DNA from: Novosphingobium album (ex Hu et al. 2023)
Lineage (GTDB): Bacteria > Pseudomonadota > Alphaproteobacteria > Sphingomonadales > Sphingomonadaceae
Length of the DNA stretch: 36,377 nucleotides
Reading direction: 5' to 3'
Assembly: GCF_022832385.1 (NCBI RefSeq)
Contig: NZ_JALHLE010000015.1
Span: 1 to 36,377 of the forward strand
Position numbers and translations under genes: made by a program. The notes beneath the pieces are model-generated. The model was not told the origin of the DNA and did not search any database. It worked only from the letters and a program-made list of their open reading frames with translations. Shown here in pieces: positions 23,850 to 33,570 of this stretch. Each line of letters begins with the position of its first letter. The first letter of the stretch is position 1.

Positions 23850-24335
23850 ATGGCCAGTGCCGTCCGCCTTTCCGCCTCCGGCTTCGCCGTTCCGGCTCCG
23901 CGCCGCCTGCGTACCAGCGCGCGCAACATGCTCGACGGGATCGTCACCGCCATCGTTCATGGCCCGGTGAATGCCGAAGTGGGCCTGCTGGTGAATGACT
24001 GTATCGTCATCGATGCGCTCGTTACCAATTCCTGCGTGACCGCGCTCGACCTGCATCCGGGCGGCCGCGCGGTCGCGCTGATCAACGCCAGCTTCATCAC
24101 GCTGCTGGCGGATACGCCCGGCTTGAGGCTTTCGGCGCGCAATCTGATCGGCGGGACGGTGGTCGAAGTGACGGACAGCGCTGTCGAGAGCGAAGTGGTG
24201 CTCGACATCGGCGGCGGGCGCGAATTGGCCGCGATCGTGACCAGCCATTCGCGCCGGGAACTGAATCTCGTCCCCGGCGCGCAGACGCTGGCCTGCTTCA
24301 AGGCCTCGCACATCATCCTCGCCGCCGAATACTGA
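23850..24335 (+). CDS. Molybdate-binding di-Mop (TOBE) protein, ModG-like
   Basis: A 161-aa protein with two tandem Mop/TOBE domains. Each begins with the SARN motif: SARNMLDGIVTAIVHGPVNA and SARNLIGGTVVEVTDSAVES. The first ends near NASFITLLAD and the second near KASHIILA. Such ModG/Mop proteins bind molybdate in the cytoplasm and buffer it, which fits the needs of FeMo-cofactor synthesis together with nifQ and nifB. The ATG at 23850 lies 2 nt after the second glutaredoxin stop. It is the last gene of the nifB operon. Confidence 0.9.
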   Translation: MASAVRLSASGFAVPAPRRLRTSARNMLDGIVTAIVHGPVNAEVGLLVNDCIVIDALVTNSCVTALDLHPGGRAVALINASFITLLADTPGLRLSARNLIGGTVVEVTDSAVESEVVLDIGGGRELAAIVTSHSRRELNLVPGAQTLACFKASHIILAAEY

Positions 24336-24495
24336 CCGTTACGCTCTGGAAGGCGGGCTGGTCCGGTTCAGACGTGGCCGGTCGGAACTATTGGTCCCCT
24401 GTTGGCATCAAGCAACAATGCGCGCCAACCGTCACAGCGGTCCGGCCTTTCGACCGCCGCGCCAGGCAGGCATCCTCTCGAAGGAACGACGTCTC

Positions 24496-24927
24496 TTACA
24501 GACCGCCCAGCTGGATCAATTCGGCGCCGCCTGCACGGCCCAGGATGGTATCCACCTTCTGGCGTACCGCTTCGATCCGCAGAGGCTTGAGCAGGGCGCC
24601 GGCAGCTCCGGCCTTCAGCGCGGCCAGCCCCAGTTCCTCGTCTTCCTTGCCCGCAACGATCAGCACCCGGGCCGCCGGATAGCGCTCCGCGATTTCGGCG
24701 ATCACTTCCACCCCGTGTGCCTTCAGGACGGACATGCCCAGAATGAGCACATCGGGCAGCAGCCAGTCCTGACCCTTTTCATAAGCTTCGGCGAGGGTGG
24801 TCAGTTCATGGGTCTCGATCTCGTCGTGCAGCATGAACTGCAATGCGGCGCGCGTGATCTCGTCTTCATCGACGACAAATATACGCCGCTGGTCGACGGC
24901 CTTGGAAGTTTCGACACCGATCTGCAT
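24496..24927 (-). CDS. Degenerate single-domain receiver protein, divergent from nifH
   Basis: A 143-aa stand-alone receiver-like protein. The first acidic cluster is present (RRIFVVDEDE, with D20 and D22), and the late lysine is present (ALLKPL, K104). At the phosphoacceptor position, however, the sequence is DVLILGMSVLKAHGVEV, giving Gly64 in place of aspartate. The usual Thr/Ser is Ala92. Normal phosphorylation is therefore not possible, and the protein would have to work by binding. No output domain follows. A GGAG lies 7 nt before the ATG, and a sigma54 promoter on this strand (24961-24979) points into the gene. It shares the nifH regulatory region, so it is probably produced under nitrogen-fixing conditions. 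Confidence 0.85.
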   Translation of the reverse strand: MQIGVETSKAVDQRRIFVVDEDEITRAALQFMLHDEIETHELTTLAEAYEKGQDWLLPDVLILGMSVLKAHGVEVIAEIAERYPAARVLIVAGKEDEELGLAALKAGAAGALLKPLRIEAVRQKVDTILGRAGGAELIQLGGL

Positions 24928-24960
24928 GGGGCATCTCCATCAGTTGATTGCCTTTTGGGA

Positions 24961-24979
24961 CAAGCAAGTCGCGCGCCAA
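24961..24979 (-). promoter_or_regulatory. Sigma54 promoter facing the pseudo-receiver gene
   Basis: On the minus strand TTGGCGCGCGACTTGCTTG has GG (24977-24976) and GC (24965-24964) ten bases apart. It matches TGGCACG-N4-TTGC except for one base (G for A in the -24 half). The GC lies about 37 nt before the ATG at 24927. Confidence 0.75.
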
Positions 24980-25033
24980 TCGTGTTGCGCCGCAAAAAGC
25001 GCCCATTGTGCGGAGCAAAATGATCGTGTCGCA

Positions 25034-25049
25034 TGTGTCCTTTGCGACA
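25034..25049. promoter_or_regulatory. NifA upstream activator site 1 (nifH region)
   Basis: TGTGTCCTTTGCGACA matches TGT-N10-ACA. It lies about 100 bp from the nifH -24 element and about 57 bp from that of the divergent gene. Confidence 0.75.
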
Positions 25050-25062
25050 AGTCCAGCCCGTT

Positions 25063-25078
25063 TGTTCGCTTTGTCACA
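25063..25078. promoter_or_regulatory. NifA upstream activator site 2 (nifH region)
   Basis: TGTTCGCTTTGTCACA matches TGT-N10-ACA. It lies about 72 bp from the nifH -24 element and 86 bp from that of the divergent gene. Confidence 0.75.
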
Positions 25079-25147
25079 TGGTACGACATCGCCCGACATA
25101 ATGGAAAAAACCGCGCAAAAGCGTCACTTTGCTGCGCCTGCGAGCGT

Positions 25148-25165
25148 TTGGCACGGGCATTGCAC
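25148..25165 (+). promoter_or_regulatory. Sigma54 (-24/-12) promoter of nifHDK
   Basis: TTGGCACGGGCATTGCAC is a full consensus match (TGGCACG-N4-TTGCA), with GG at 25150-25151 and GC at 25162-25163. It is the strongest sigma54 site in the window. Confidence 0.93.
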
Positions 25166-25275
25166 AATAGCCGGCACAGCGCGTTTCGACCCGCTGACCC
25201 GCCGCAGGAGAACATGGGCGACGGGGAGAGTCCGGAGAGGGAAACTGATCCGGAGAACCGCGAAGAACAGCTTAG

Positions 25276-26157
<882 letters not shown>

Positions 26158-26177
26158 TCCCAGGTTGCCGCAAGGCC

Positions 26178-26210
26178 CGTCCCCCGCTGCCCGCAACCCG
26201 GCGGGGGACG
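26178..26210 (+). promoter_or_regulatory. Stem-loop between nifH and nifD
   Basis: Perfect 10-bp arms CGTCCCCCGC (26178-26187) and GCGGGGGACG (26201-26210) with a 13-nt loop. No T run follows, so it is more likely an mRNA-stabilising or partial-attenuation hairpin. Such a structure would favour more NifH than NifDK. Confidence 0.7.
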
Positions 26211-26255
26211 GTTCCCGGATCAAACCGGCCCGATAAAAAGCAGGAGTGCATCGAA

Positions 26256-27758
26256 ATGAGCGTCTCGACCCCAACCGACATCGCAGAAGTCAAGGAACGC
26301 AACCGGGCGTTGATCCAGGAAGTCCTTGAAGTCTATCCGGCGAAGACCGCCAAGCGCCGCGCCAAGCACCTCAACGTCCACGAAGAGGGCAAGAGCGACT
26401 GCGGCGTGAAGTCCAACATCAAGTCCATCCCGGGCGTGATGACCATCCGCGGCTGTGCCTATGCCGGCTCGAAGGGCGTGGTCTGGGGCCCGATCAAGGA
26501 CATGATCCACATCAGCCACGGTCCCGTCGGCTGCGGCCAGTACAGCTGGGCCGCCCGCCGCAACTACTACATCGGCACGACCGGCATCGACACCTTCGTG
26601 ACGATGCAGTTCACCTCCGACTTCCAGGAAAAGGACATCGTCTTCGGCGGCGACAAGAAGCTCGCCAAGATCATGGACGAAATCGAGATGCTGTTCCCGC
26701 TGAACAAGGGCATCACCGTCCAGTCCGAATGCCCGATCGGCCTCATCGGCGACGACATCGAAGCCGTCTCCAAGATGAAGAGCAAGGAATACGACGGCAA
26801 GACCATCGTTCCGGTTCGTTGCGAAGGCTTCCGCGGCGTTTCGCAGTCGCTCGGCCACCACATCGCCAACGACGCCGTGCGTGACTGGGTCTTCGACAAG
26901 TGCGAAGACAAGGAACCGCTGTTCGAGCCCGGCCCGTATGACGTTGCCATCATCGGCGACTACAACATCGGCGGCGACGCCTGGTCCTCGCGCATCCTGC
27001 TTGAGGAAATGGGTCTTCGCGTCGTGGCGCAGTGGTCGGGCGACGGCTCGATCGCCGAACTGGAAGCAACGCCCAAGGCGAAGCTCAACGTTCTGCACTG
27101 CTACCGCTCGATGAACTACATCTCGCGTCACATGGAAGAGAAGTACGGTATTCCCTGGTGCGAATACAACTTCTTCGGCCCGACGAAGATCGAGGAATCG
27201 CTGCGCAAGATCGCCACGTACTTCGACGAGAGCATCCAGGAAGGCGCCGAGCGCGTCATCGCCAAGTACAAGCCGCTGATGGAAGCGGTGATCGCCAAGT
27301 ACAAGCCGCGCCTCGAAGGCAAGAAGGTCATGCTCTACGTTGGCGGTCTGCGCCCGCGTCACGTGATCGGTGCCTATGAGGACCTCGGCATGGACGTGGT
27401 CGGCACCGGTTATGAATTCGGCCACAACGACGACTATCAGCGCACCGCCCAGCACTACGTCAAGGATGGCACGCTCATCTACGACGACGTGACCGGCTAC
27501 GAGTTCGAGAAGTTCGTCGAGAAGATCCAGCCGGACCTCGTCGGTTCGGGCATCAAGGAAAAGTACGTCTTCCAGAAGATGGGCGTGCCGTTCCGCCAGA
27601 TGCACTCCTGGGACTACTCGGGCCCCTACCACGGCTACGACGGCTTCGCGATCTTCGCTCGCGACATGGACATGGCGATCAACTCGCCCGTCTGGAAGAT
27701 GGCCCCGACGCCCTGGAAGAAGGACGACGGCGACTACATGGCCATCGCGGCCGAGTAA
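26256..27758 (+). CDS. nifD: Nitrogenase MoFe protein alpha chain
   Basis: A 500-aa alpha subunit holding FeMo-cofactor. P-cluster ligands are Cys67 ([10 protein letters not shown]), Cys93 (GPVGCG) and Cys159 ([11 protein letters not shown]). FeMo-cofactor ligands are Cys282 ([10 protein letters not shown]) and His450 ([10 protein letters not shown]). The sequence is of the molybdenum type: it lacks features of the shorter VnfD/AnfD, and nifE/N are beside it. The alpha chain is somewhat longer at the N-terminus than in Azotobacter, which accounts for the shift of residue numbers by 5 to 8. Its start follows an AGGAG. Confidence 0.99.
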   Translation: MSVSTPTDIAEVKERNRALIQEVLEVYPAKTAKRRAKHLNVHEEGKSDCGVKSNIKSIPGVMTIRGCAYAGSKGVVWGPIKDMIHISHGPVGCGQYSWAARRNYYIGTTGIDTFVTMQFTSDFQEKDIVFGGDKKLAKIMDEIEMLFPLNKGITVQSECPIGLIGDDIEAVSKMKSKEYDGKTIVPVRCEGFRGVSQSLGHHIANDAVRDWVFDKCEDKEPLFEPGPYDVAIIGDYNIGGDAWSSRILLEEMGLRVVAQWSGDGSIAELEATPKAKLNVLHCYRSMNYISRHMEEKYGIPWCEYNFFGPTKIEESLRKIATYFDESIQEGAERVIAKYKPLMEAVIAKYKPRLEGKKVMLYVGGLRPRHVIGAYEDLGMDVVGTGYEFGHNDDYQRTAQHYVKDGTLIYDDVTGYEFEKFVEKIQPDLVGSGIKEKYVFQKMGVPFRQMHSWDYSGPYHGYDGFAIFARDMDMAINSPVWKMAPTPWKKDDGDYMAIAAE

Positions 27759-27793
27759 CCGGATCTCACCAACTCATTTTACAGGAGGCTTAG

Positions 27794-29353
27794 ATGCCCC
27801 AGGACGCAGAAAAGGTTAAGGACCACTTCGAGCTGTTCCGCGGTGAGGAATACACCGACATGCTCGCCCGCAAGAAAGCGGAATTCGAGAACCCGCACCC
27901 CGCCGAAGAGGTGGCCCGGGTTCGCGAATGGGCCAAGACCGAAGAGTACAAGGAACTCAACTTCAGCCGCGAGGCTCTCACGGTCAACCCGGCCAAGGCG
28001 TGTCAGCCGCTCGGCGCCGTCTTCGCCGCGGTCGGCTTCGAGAGCACGCTGCCCTTCGTGCACGGCTCGCAGGGTTGCGTCGCTTACTACCGCTCGCACT
28101 TCTCGCGCCACTTCAAGGAGCCGACCTCGTGCGTCTCCTCGTCGATGACCGAGGACGCGGCGGTGTTCGGTGGCCTGAACAACATGGTCGATGGCCTCGC
28201 CAACGCCTACAACATGTACAAGCCCAAGATGATCGCGGTCTCCACCACCTGCATGGCGGAAGTCATCGGTGACGACCTCAACGCCTTCATCAAGACGGCG
28301 AAGGAAAAGGAATCGGTTCCGCAGGAATACGACGTTCCCTTCGCTCACACCCCGGCTTTTGTCGGCAGCCACATCACCGGCTACGACAACGCCATGAAGG
28401 GCATCCTCGAGCACTTCTGGGACGGCAAGGCCAAGACCGTCGAACCGATGGTCCGCGTTCCCAACGGGAAGATCAACTTCCTCAACGGGTTCGATGGCTA
28501 CGCGGTGGGCAACCTGCGTGAAGTGAAGCGCATCTTCGAGATGATGAAGATCGACTACACGATCGTGGGCGACCAGTCGGACGTCTGGGATACCCCGACC
28601 GACGGCGAGTTCCGCATGTACGACGGCGGCACCACGCTGGAAGACGCGGCCAACGCGCTTCACGCCAAGGCCACCATCTCGATGCAGGAATACTGCACCG
28701 AGAAGACCCTGCCGTTCATCGCCAACCACGGCCAGGAAACGGTGGCGTTCAACCACCCGATCGGCGTCGAGGCGACCGACAGCTTCATCATGGAAGCGGC
28801 CCGCCTCGCCGGTGTCGAAATTCCGGAAGAGCTGGCCAAGGAACGTGGCCGTCTGGTCGACGCCATCGCCGACTCGAACGCCCACATCCACGGCAAGAAG
28901 TTCGCCATCTACGGCGATCCGGACCTTGCTTACGGTCTCGCCAAGTTCGTGATGGAACTGGGCGGCGAACCCACCGTGGTGCTCGCCACCAACGGCGGCA
29001 AGGCCTGGGCGGCCAAGATGGAAGCGCTCTTTGCGTCCTCGCCGTTCGGCGCGAACTGCAAGGCCTATCCGGGCAAGGACCTGTGGCACATGCGCTCGCT
29101 GCTGTTCACGGAGAAGCCGGACTTCATCATCGGCAACACCTACGGCAAGTACCTGGAGCGCGACACCGGCGTGCCGCTGATCCGGATCGGCTTCCCGATC
29201 TTCGACCGGCACCACAAGCACCGGTATCCGGTGTGGGGTTACCAGGGTGGCCTCAACGTCCTCGTGACGATCCTCGACCGGATCTTCGAGCACATGGACG
29301 CGACCACCAACGTGCCCGCCAAGACCGACTACAGCTACGACATCATTCGCTGA
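27794..29353 (+). CDS. nifK: Nitrogenase MoFe protein beta chain
   Basis: A 519-aa beta subunit. The P-cluster ligands are Cys70 (AKACQPLGA), Cys95 ([11 protein letters not shown]) and Cys153 ([12 protein letters not shown]), at the same numbers as in Azotobacter vinelandii. ACAGGAGG lies before the ATG, 35 nt after nifD. A stem-loop and then nifE follow. It pairs with NifD in the alpha2beta2 MoFe protein. Confidence 0.99.
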   Translation: MPQDAEKVKDHFELFRGEEYTDMLARKKAEFENPHPAEEVARVREWAKTEEYKELNFSREALTVNPAKACQPLGAVFAAVGFESTLPFVHGSQGCVAYYRSHFSRHFKEPTSCVSSSMTEDAAVFGGLNNMVDGLANAYNMYKPKMIAVSTTCMAEVIGDDLNAFIKTAKEKESVPQEYDVPFAHTPAFVGSHITGYDNAMKGILEHFWDGKAKTVEPMVRVPNGKINFLNGFDGYAVGNLREVKRIFEMMKIDYTIVGDQSDVWDTPTDGEFRMYDGGTTLEDAANALHAKATISMQEYCTEKTLPFIANHGQETVAFNHPIGVEATDSFIMEAARLAGVEIPEELAKERGRLVDAIADSNAHIHGKKFAIYGDPDLAYGLAKFVMELGGEPTVVLATNGGKAWAAKMEALFASSPFGANCKAYPGKDLWHMRSLLFTEKPDFIIGNTYGKYLERDTGVPLIRIGFPIFDRHHKHRYPVWGYQGGLNVLVTILDRIFEHMDATTNVPAKTDYSYDIIR

Positions 29354-29363
29354 TGTCACGGAT

Positions 29364-29403
29364 TTCCCCCGCCATTCCGGCTTTCGCAAGGATGGCGGGG
29401 GAA
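29364..29403 (+). promoter_or_regulatory. Stem-loop between nifK and nifE
   Basis: Arms TTCCCCCGCCATTC and GGATGGCGGGGGAA pair along 14 positions, with one G-T pair, around a short loop. No T run follows directly. Likely functions are mRNA stabilisation of nifHDK or partial attenuation before the less abundant NifE and NifN. Confidence 0.7.
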
Positions 29404-29432
29404 GGTTTCAAGCGCGACCGGGGAGCTTTTTG

Positions 29433-31097
29433 ATGAGCAGTGTGAACCAGACCATCCAGGAAGTGTTCAACGAACCCGGTTGCGCGAAGAACCAGGCCAA
29501 GTCGGAAAAAGAACGCAAGAAGGGCTGCACCAAGCAGCTCCAGCCCGGGGGCGCCGCCGGCGGCTGTGCCTTCGACGGAGCGAAGATCGCGCTCCAGCCC
29601 ATCACGGACGTGGCTCACCTCGTCCACGGTCCCATCGCCTGCGAAGGCAATTCGTGGGACAACCGCGGTGCGAAGACCTCCGGGTCCTCGCTCTACCGCA
29701 CCGGCTTCACCACCGACATGACCGAGACCGACATCGTCTTCGGCGGCGAGAAGCACCTGTTCAAGGCGATCAAGGAGATCGTCGACAAGTACGCCCCGCC
29801 TGCGGTCTTCGTCTATCAGACCTGCGTCCCGGCGATGATCGGCGATGACATCGAGGCTGTCTGCAAGGCCGCGACGGCCAAGTTCGATACGCCCTGCGTC
29901 CCTATCCTCTCGCCCGGTTTCGTCGGCCCCAAGAACCTCGGCAACAAGCTCGCGGGCGAAGCGATCCTCAAGCACGTGATCGGCACACAGGAGCCCGAGT
30001 ACACCACGCCCTACGACATCAACATCATCGGCGAATACAACCTTGCCGGCGAACTGTGGCAGGTGAAGCCGCTGCTGGACGAGCTGGGCATCCGCATCCT
30101 GTCCTGCATCTCGGGCGATGCGAAATACAAGGAAGTCGCCTGGTCGCACCGCGCCAAGGCGTCGATGATGGTCTGCTCCAAGGCGATGATCAACGTCGCC
30201 CGCAAGATGGAGGAGCAGTACGACATCCCCTTCTTCGAAGGCTCGTTCTACGGCATCGGCGACATGTCCGACAGCTTGCGCGAGATTGCCCGCCTGCTCA
30301 TCGAGCGCGGCGCCGATCCCGAGCTGATGGACCGCACCGAAGCCGTGATCGCCCGCGAGGAAGCCCGCGCCTGGGAAGCCATCGCGCCTTACGCCGCACG
30401 CCTCAAGGGCAAGAAGGTCCTGCTCATCACCGGCGGCGTGAAGTCGTGGTCGGTGGTCGCCGCGCTGCAGGAAGCGGGTATGGAAATCGTCGGCACCTCG
30501 GTCAAGAAATCGACCAAGGAAGACAAGGACAAGATCAAGAAGCTGATGGGTGACGATGCCCACATGTTCGACGATCTCACCCCGCGCGAAATGTACCGCA
30601 AGCTGAAGACCGCCGAGGCGGACATCATGCTCTCGGGCGGCCGCTCGCAGTTCATCGCGCTCAAGGCCTCGATGCCGTGGATGGACATCAACCAGGAACG
30701 CCACTGCGCCTTTGCCGGCTATCACGGCATGGTCGAGATGGTGAAGGAGATCGACCGCACGCTCTCCAACCCGATGTGGGAACAGGTGCGCAAGCCCGCG
30801 CCGTGGGAAACTCCGGGCCAGATCAGCTGGCAGGACAAGGCCATGGCCGAGGGCGAGGAAATTGCCGCTGCGATGACGCCCGAAGAGGTAGAGGCGGAAC
30901 GCCGCGCCGAGGGGCTCTGCAAGTGCAAGGCGGTCAATGTGGGCATGATCGAGGATGCCATTCTCGCCGGGGCTGCCACCCGTGAGGCGGTTGCCATGGC
31001 GACGGGCGCCTCGACCGGCTGCGGCGCCTGCGGTGTGCTGATCGACGAGATCATCGAAGAGGGGCCTGCTGCCTCCAGCGTGGCGGAGGCGGCATAA
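29433..31097 (+). CDS. nifE: FeMo-cofactor scaffold NifE with C-terminal BFD-like domain
   Basis: A 554-aa NifD paralogue that forms the NifEN scaffold, where the cofactor precursor matures. Visible blocks are GCTKQLQPGGAAGGCAFDGA, HGPIACEGNSWDNRG and [15 protein letters not shown]. It is longer than the roughly 475 aa of Azotobacter NifE. The extra C-terminus after residue 490 carries Cys496 and Cys498 (LCKCKAVN) and Cys530 and Cys533 (STGCGACGVLIDEII). This C-X-C-X31-C-X2-C pattern is that of bacterioferritin-associated ferredoxin [2Fe-2S] domains. Longer NifE proteins of this sort are known in rhizobia. GGGGAG precedes the chosen ATG at 29433, and the stop overlaps the nifN start. Confidence 0.97.
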   Translation: MSSVNQTIQEVFNEPGCAKNQAKSEKERKKGCTKQLQPGGAAGGCAFDGAKIALQPITDVAHLVHGPIACEGNSWDNRGAKTSGSSLYRTGFTTDMTETDIVFGGEKHLFKAIKEIVDKYAPPAVFVYQTCVPAMIGDDIEAVCKAATAKFDTPCVPILSPGFVGPKNLGNKLAGEAILKHVIGTQEPEYTTPYDINIIGEYNLAGELWQVKPLLDELGIRILSCISGDAKYKEVAWSHRAKASMMVCSKAMINVARKMEEQYDIPFFEGSFYGIGDMSDSLREIARLLIERGADPELMDRTEAVIAREEARAWEAIAPYAARLKGKKVLLITGGVKSWSVVAALQEAGMEIVGTSVKKSTKEDKDKIKKLMGDDAHMFDDLTPREMYRKLKTAEADIMLSGGRSQFIALKASMPWMDINQERHCAFAGYHGMVEMVKEIDRTLSNPMWEQVRKPAPWETPGQISWQDKAMAEGEEIAAAMTPEEVEAERRAEGLCKCKAVNVGMIEDAILAGAATREAVAMATGASTGCGACGVLIDEIIEEGPAASSVAEAA

Positions 31098-32476
31098 TGG
31101 CGCAGCTGGTCAAGAACCCGAAGGCCTGCACGGTCAACCCGCTCAAGATGAGCCAGCCGATCGGCGGGGCGCTCGCGTTCATGGGCATGCGCGGGGCCAT
31201 GCCGCTGCTACATGGTTCGCAGGGCTGCACCAGTTTCGGTCTCGTGCTCTTCGTGCGCCATTTCCGCGAGGCGATCCCGCTGCAGACAACCGCGATGTCT
31301 GAAGTTGCCACCGTGCTGGGCGGCTTCGAGAATGTCGAGCAGGCGGTGCTCAACATCGTCAAGAAGACCAAGCCCGAGATCATCGGCATCTGCTCGACCG
31401 GCGTCACCGAAGTGAAGGGCGATGACCTCAAGGGCTTCGTGCGTACGATCCGCGACCGTCATCCCGAACTCGACGATGTCGCGATTGTCCAGTGTTCGAC
31501 ACCGGACTTTTCTGGCGCGTTCGAGGATGGCTGGGCCAAGGCGGCAACGGCGCTGATCGAGGAGATCGTGCCCGAAGCGACCGTGGCTAAGCGCGACATG
31601 AAGCGCGTCAATGTGCTGCCCGGCTGCCACCTGACGCCGGGCGATATCGATGAGCTGCGCGACATCATCGAGGCATTCGGGCTGGAACCGACGTTCGTGC
31701 CCGACCTGTCCGGCTCGCTCGACGGCCATATTCCCGAAGATTTCACCCCGACGACGCTGGGCGGCGCCGGATGTGAGGAGGTCCGCGCGCTGGGCCACGC
31801 AGGCTGGACCATCGCGGTCGGCGAACAGATGCGGTCCCCAGCAGAGGCGCTCGAACGACGCAGTAGTGTCCCCTATCGTCTGTTCGAGCGCCTCACGGGC
31901 CTTGCCGCCTGCGACGAGCTGATCCTGTTCCTCAGCGAGATTTCGGGCAAGCCGGTTCCCCGCAAGTACCGCCGCCAGCGCGGCCAGCTGGTCGATGCCA
32001 TGCTCGACGGACACTTCCACATCGGCGGCCGCCGCTTCGCCATCGGCGCCGAACCGGACCTGCTTTTCGCGCTGGTCTCGACGCTGGCTGAAATGGGCGC
32101 GGAGATTTCCTCGGCGATCACCACCACGACTTCGCCGATGCTGGCCAAGCTGCCCTGCGAGACCGTGATGATCGGCGATCTCGAGGACCTCGAGACGGCT
32201 GCGGCGGATGCCGACATCCTGATGACCCACAGCCATGGGCGTCAGGCAGCGGAGCGTCTGCACATCCCGCATTTCCGCATCGGTATTCCGATGTTCGATA
32301 CGCTGGGCGCCGGGCACCTCGTTACGGTCGGTTACCGCGGCACCCGCGACCTCATTTTCGCCATCGGCAACATGCTGATGCACCGCCATCACGAGCCGTC
32401 CCCCGATGACTGGCGCGATGCCTGGCCGGTGGCCCCCGCCGTTTCCCAAGAGCCCGAAAAGGAGCTTGTCCCATGA
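31097..32476 (+). CDS. nifN: FeMo-cofactor scaffold protein NifN
   Basis: A 459-aa NifK paralogue that pairs with NifE. Family blocks are KACTVNPLKMSQPIGGALAF, HGSQGCTSFGLVLFVRHFRE and ICSTGVTEVKGDDLKG. The start shares one base with the nifE stop (TAATG), and its own stop overlaps nifX by 4 bp, so nifE-nifN-nifX are translationally coupled. The length is normal, and no fusion to NifB is seen. Confidence 0.98.
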   Translation: MAQLVKNPKACTVNPLKMSQPIGGALAFMGMRGAMPLLHGSQGCTSFGLVLFVRHFREAIPLQTTAMSEVATVLGGFENVEQAVLNIVKKTKPEIIGICSTGVTEVKGDDLKGFVRTIRDRHPELDDVAIVQCSTPDFSGAFEDGWAKAATALIEEIVPEATVAKRDMKRVNVLPGCHLTPGDIDELRDIIEAFGLEPTFVPDLSGSLDGHIPEDFTPTTLGGAGCEEVRALGHAGWTIAVGEQMRSPAEALERRSSVPYRLFERLTGLAACDELILFLSEISGKPVPRKYRRQRGQLVDAMLDGHFHIGGRRFAIGAEPDLLFALVSTLAEMGAEISSAITTTTSPMLAKLPCETVMIGDLEDLETAAADADILMTHSHGRQAAERLHIPHFRIGIPMFDTLGAGHLVTVGYRGTRDLIFAIGNMLMHRHHEPSPDDWRDAWPVAPAVSQEPEKELVP

Positions 32477-32892
32477 AAGTCGCCTTTGCCACGCAGGACC
32501 TGGAACGGATCGATGCCCACTTCGGTTGGGCCAAGAACCTCGCGATCTACGATCTGACACCCGAGGGCTGGTCGCTCGACAAGGTCGAGTCCTTCACCGG
32601 CGATCTCAAGGAAGACGGGGACGAAGACAAGCTGGCGCCCAAGCTCGAAGCGCTGCAGGGGGTTTCGATCCTCGTCGTGGCCGCGATCGGCGGTTCGGGG
32701 GCGGCGCGCGTCGTCGCGCAGAACATTCACCCGATGAAGGTGCCGGAGCCCGAACCGATCGAGGGGATGCTCGAAAAGCTGCGCCAGGTCATCAGCGGCA
32801 CGCCGCCTCCGTGGCTGCGCAAGGTGCTGGCCAAGGGCGGCGAACGCCAGTTCGATCCTGAAGGGCTTGATTTCGAAGAAGAGGAAGCGTGA
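32473..32892 (+). CDS. nifX: Cofactor carrier protein NifX
   Basis: A 139-aa protein with the NifX/NifB-C fold: [20 protein letters not shown], then [20 protein letters not shown]. NifX binds NifB-co and the VK-cluster precursor and moves them to NifEN. The C-terminal tail is acidic (DFEEEEA). It overlaps nifN by 4 bp, and the NifX-associated protein gene starts one base after its stop. Confidence 0.96.
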   Translation: MKVAFATQDLERIDAHFGWAKNLAIYDLTPEGWSLDKVESFTGDLKEDGDEDKLAPKLEALQGVSILVVAAIGGSGAARVVAQNIHPMKVPEPEPIEGMLEKLRQVISGTPPPWLRKVLAKGGERQFDPEGLDFEEEEA

Positions 32893-32893
32893 G

Positions 32894-33352
32894 ATGACTG
32901 AAGCTGTCGTTGAAACCCCGGTCGTCGAAGGCTTCGCCGCCGCGCTGGTGCGCCAGGTCCGCGCGCAGGACACACACGGTCACTGGGAGCGCAAGAGCGA
33001 CTACCAGCTGCTCGAACCCTATCTCATGGACAAGGAAAAGCGCCGGGCGATCCCGATCATCGGCGATCCCGATCCCGACACACTGTGGCGCCTCGAACTG
33101 TTCTATGGCGCGATGTGCCTGGAGATCGAGCGGCGCACCAAGCGCATGGTCCAGCCGATGATGAAGATGAGCCATGAGGGCTTCGGCCGTATGGTCCTGA
33201 TTGCCGGGCGTCTGATCGTGCTCAACAAGCAGTTGCGCGATGCGCACCGCTTCGGTTTCGACAACCTCGAAAAGCTCAATGCCGAGGCCGAGAAGCTGAT
33301 CGGGCAGGCTGTCGACATGATCGAGAAATTCCCGGCGGTCGCCGACTACTGA
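32894..33352 (+). CDS. NifX-associated nitrogen fixation protein (DUF269)
   Basis: A 152-aa protein of the family that is nearly always encoded after nifX. Blocks are [20 protein letters not shown], then [20 protein letters not shown] and [20 protein letters not shown]. Its biochemical function is not settled. The ATG at 32894 follows the nifX stop by one base; an upstream in-frame ATG at 32867 lies inside nifX and is less likely. Confidence 0.93.
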   Translation: MTEAVVETPVVEGFAAALVRQVRAQDTHGHWERKSDYQLLEPYLMDKEKRRAIPIIGDPDPDTLWRLELFYGAMCLEIERRTKRMVQPMMKMSHEGFGRMVLIAGRLIVLNKQLRDAHRFGFDNLEKLNAEAEKLIGQAVDMIEKFPAVADY

Positions 33353-33366
33353 GGGAGATTTTCCAG

Positions 33367-33570
33367 ATGTCCGATGTCGAGACTCTGAAGGCCGAAGTGA
33401 AGAAGCTGTCGGCCAAGGCGATGCAGGCGAAGATGGACCTGCATGACCTGTCGGAGGAACTTCCGGTGGGCGTTGAAAACGTGATGGCCACGGCCGAGCG
33501 GGTGCGCGACAGCTATGCCGCACTCAACGCCAAGCGCGCCGAACTCAAGGCGCTGGAGACTGCGGCATGA
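33367..33570 (+). CDS. CCE_0567-type small helical protein (DUF683)
   Basis: A 67-aa, two-helix protein. It has [20 protein letters not shown], then [20 protein letters not shown] and [14 protein letters not shown]. It matches the small CCE_0567/DUF683 family next to nifX in many diazotrophs, a helical-hairpin protein reported as metal-binding. A GGGAGA precedes it, and it overlaps fdxB by 4 bp. Confidence 0.9.
   Translation: MSDVETLKAEVKKLSAKAMQAKMDLHDLSEELPVGVENVMATAERVRDSYAALNAKRAELKALETAA

Noticed and set aside
24390..24420. TTGGTCCCCTGTTGGCA as a sigma54 promoter on the plus strand
   Set aside because: GG and GC have the right spacing, but the flanking bases match poorly and no plus-strand gene follows before the nifH regulatory region.
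25072..25088. A third possible NifA site, TGTCACATGGTACGACA, before nifH
   Set aside because: The spacing is N11 rather than N10, and it overlaps the better site at 25063-25078.
27779..29389. Minus-strand open frame of more than 500 codons opposite nifK
   Set aside because: It mirrors nifK codon for codon and has no recognisable domain or start signal. nifK is unambiguous on the plus strand.
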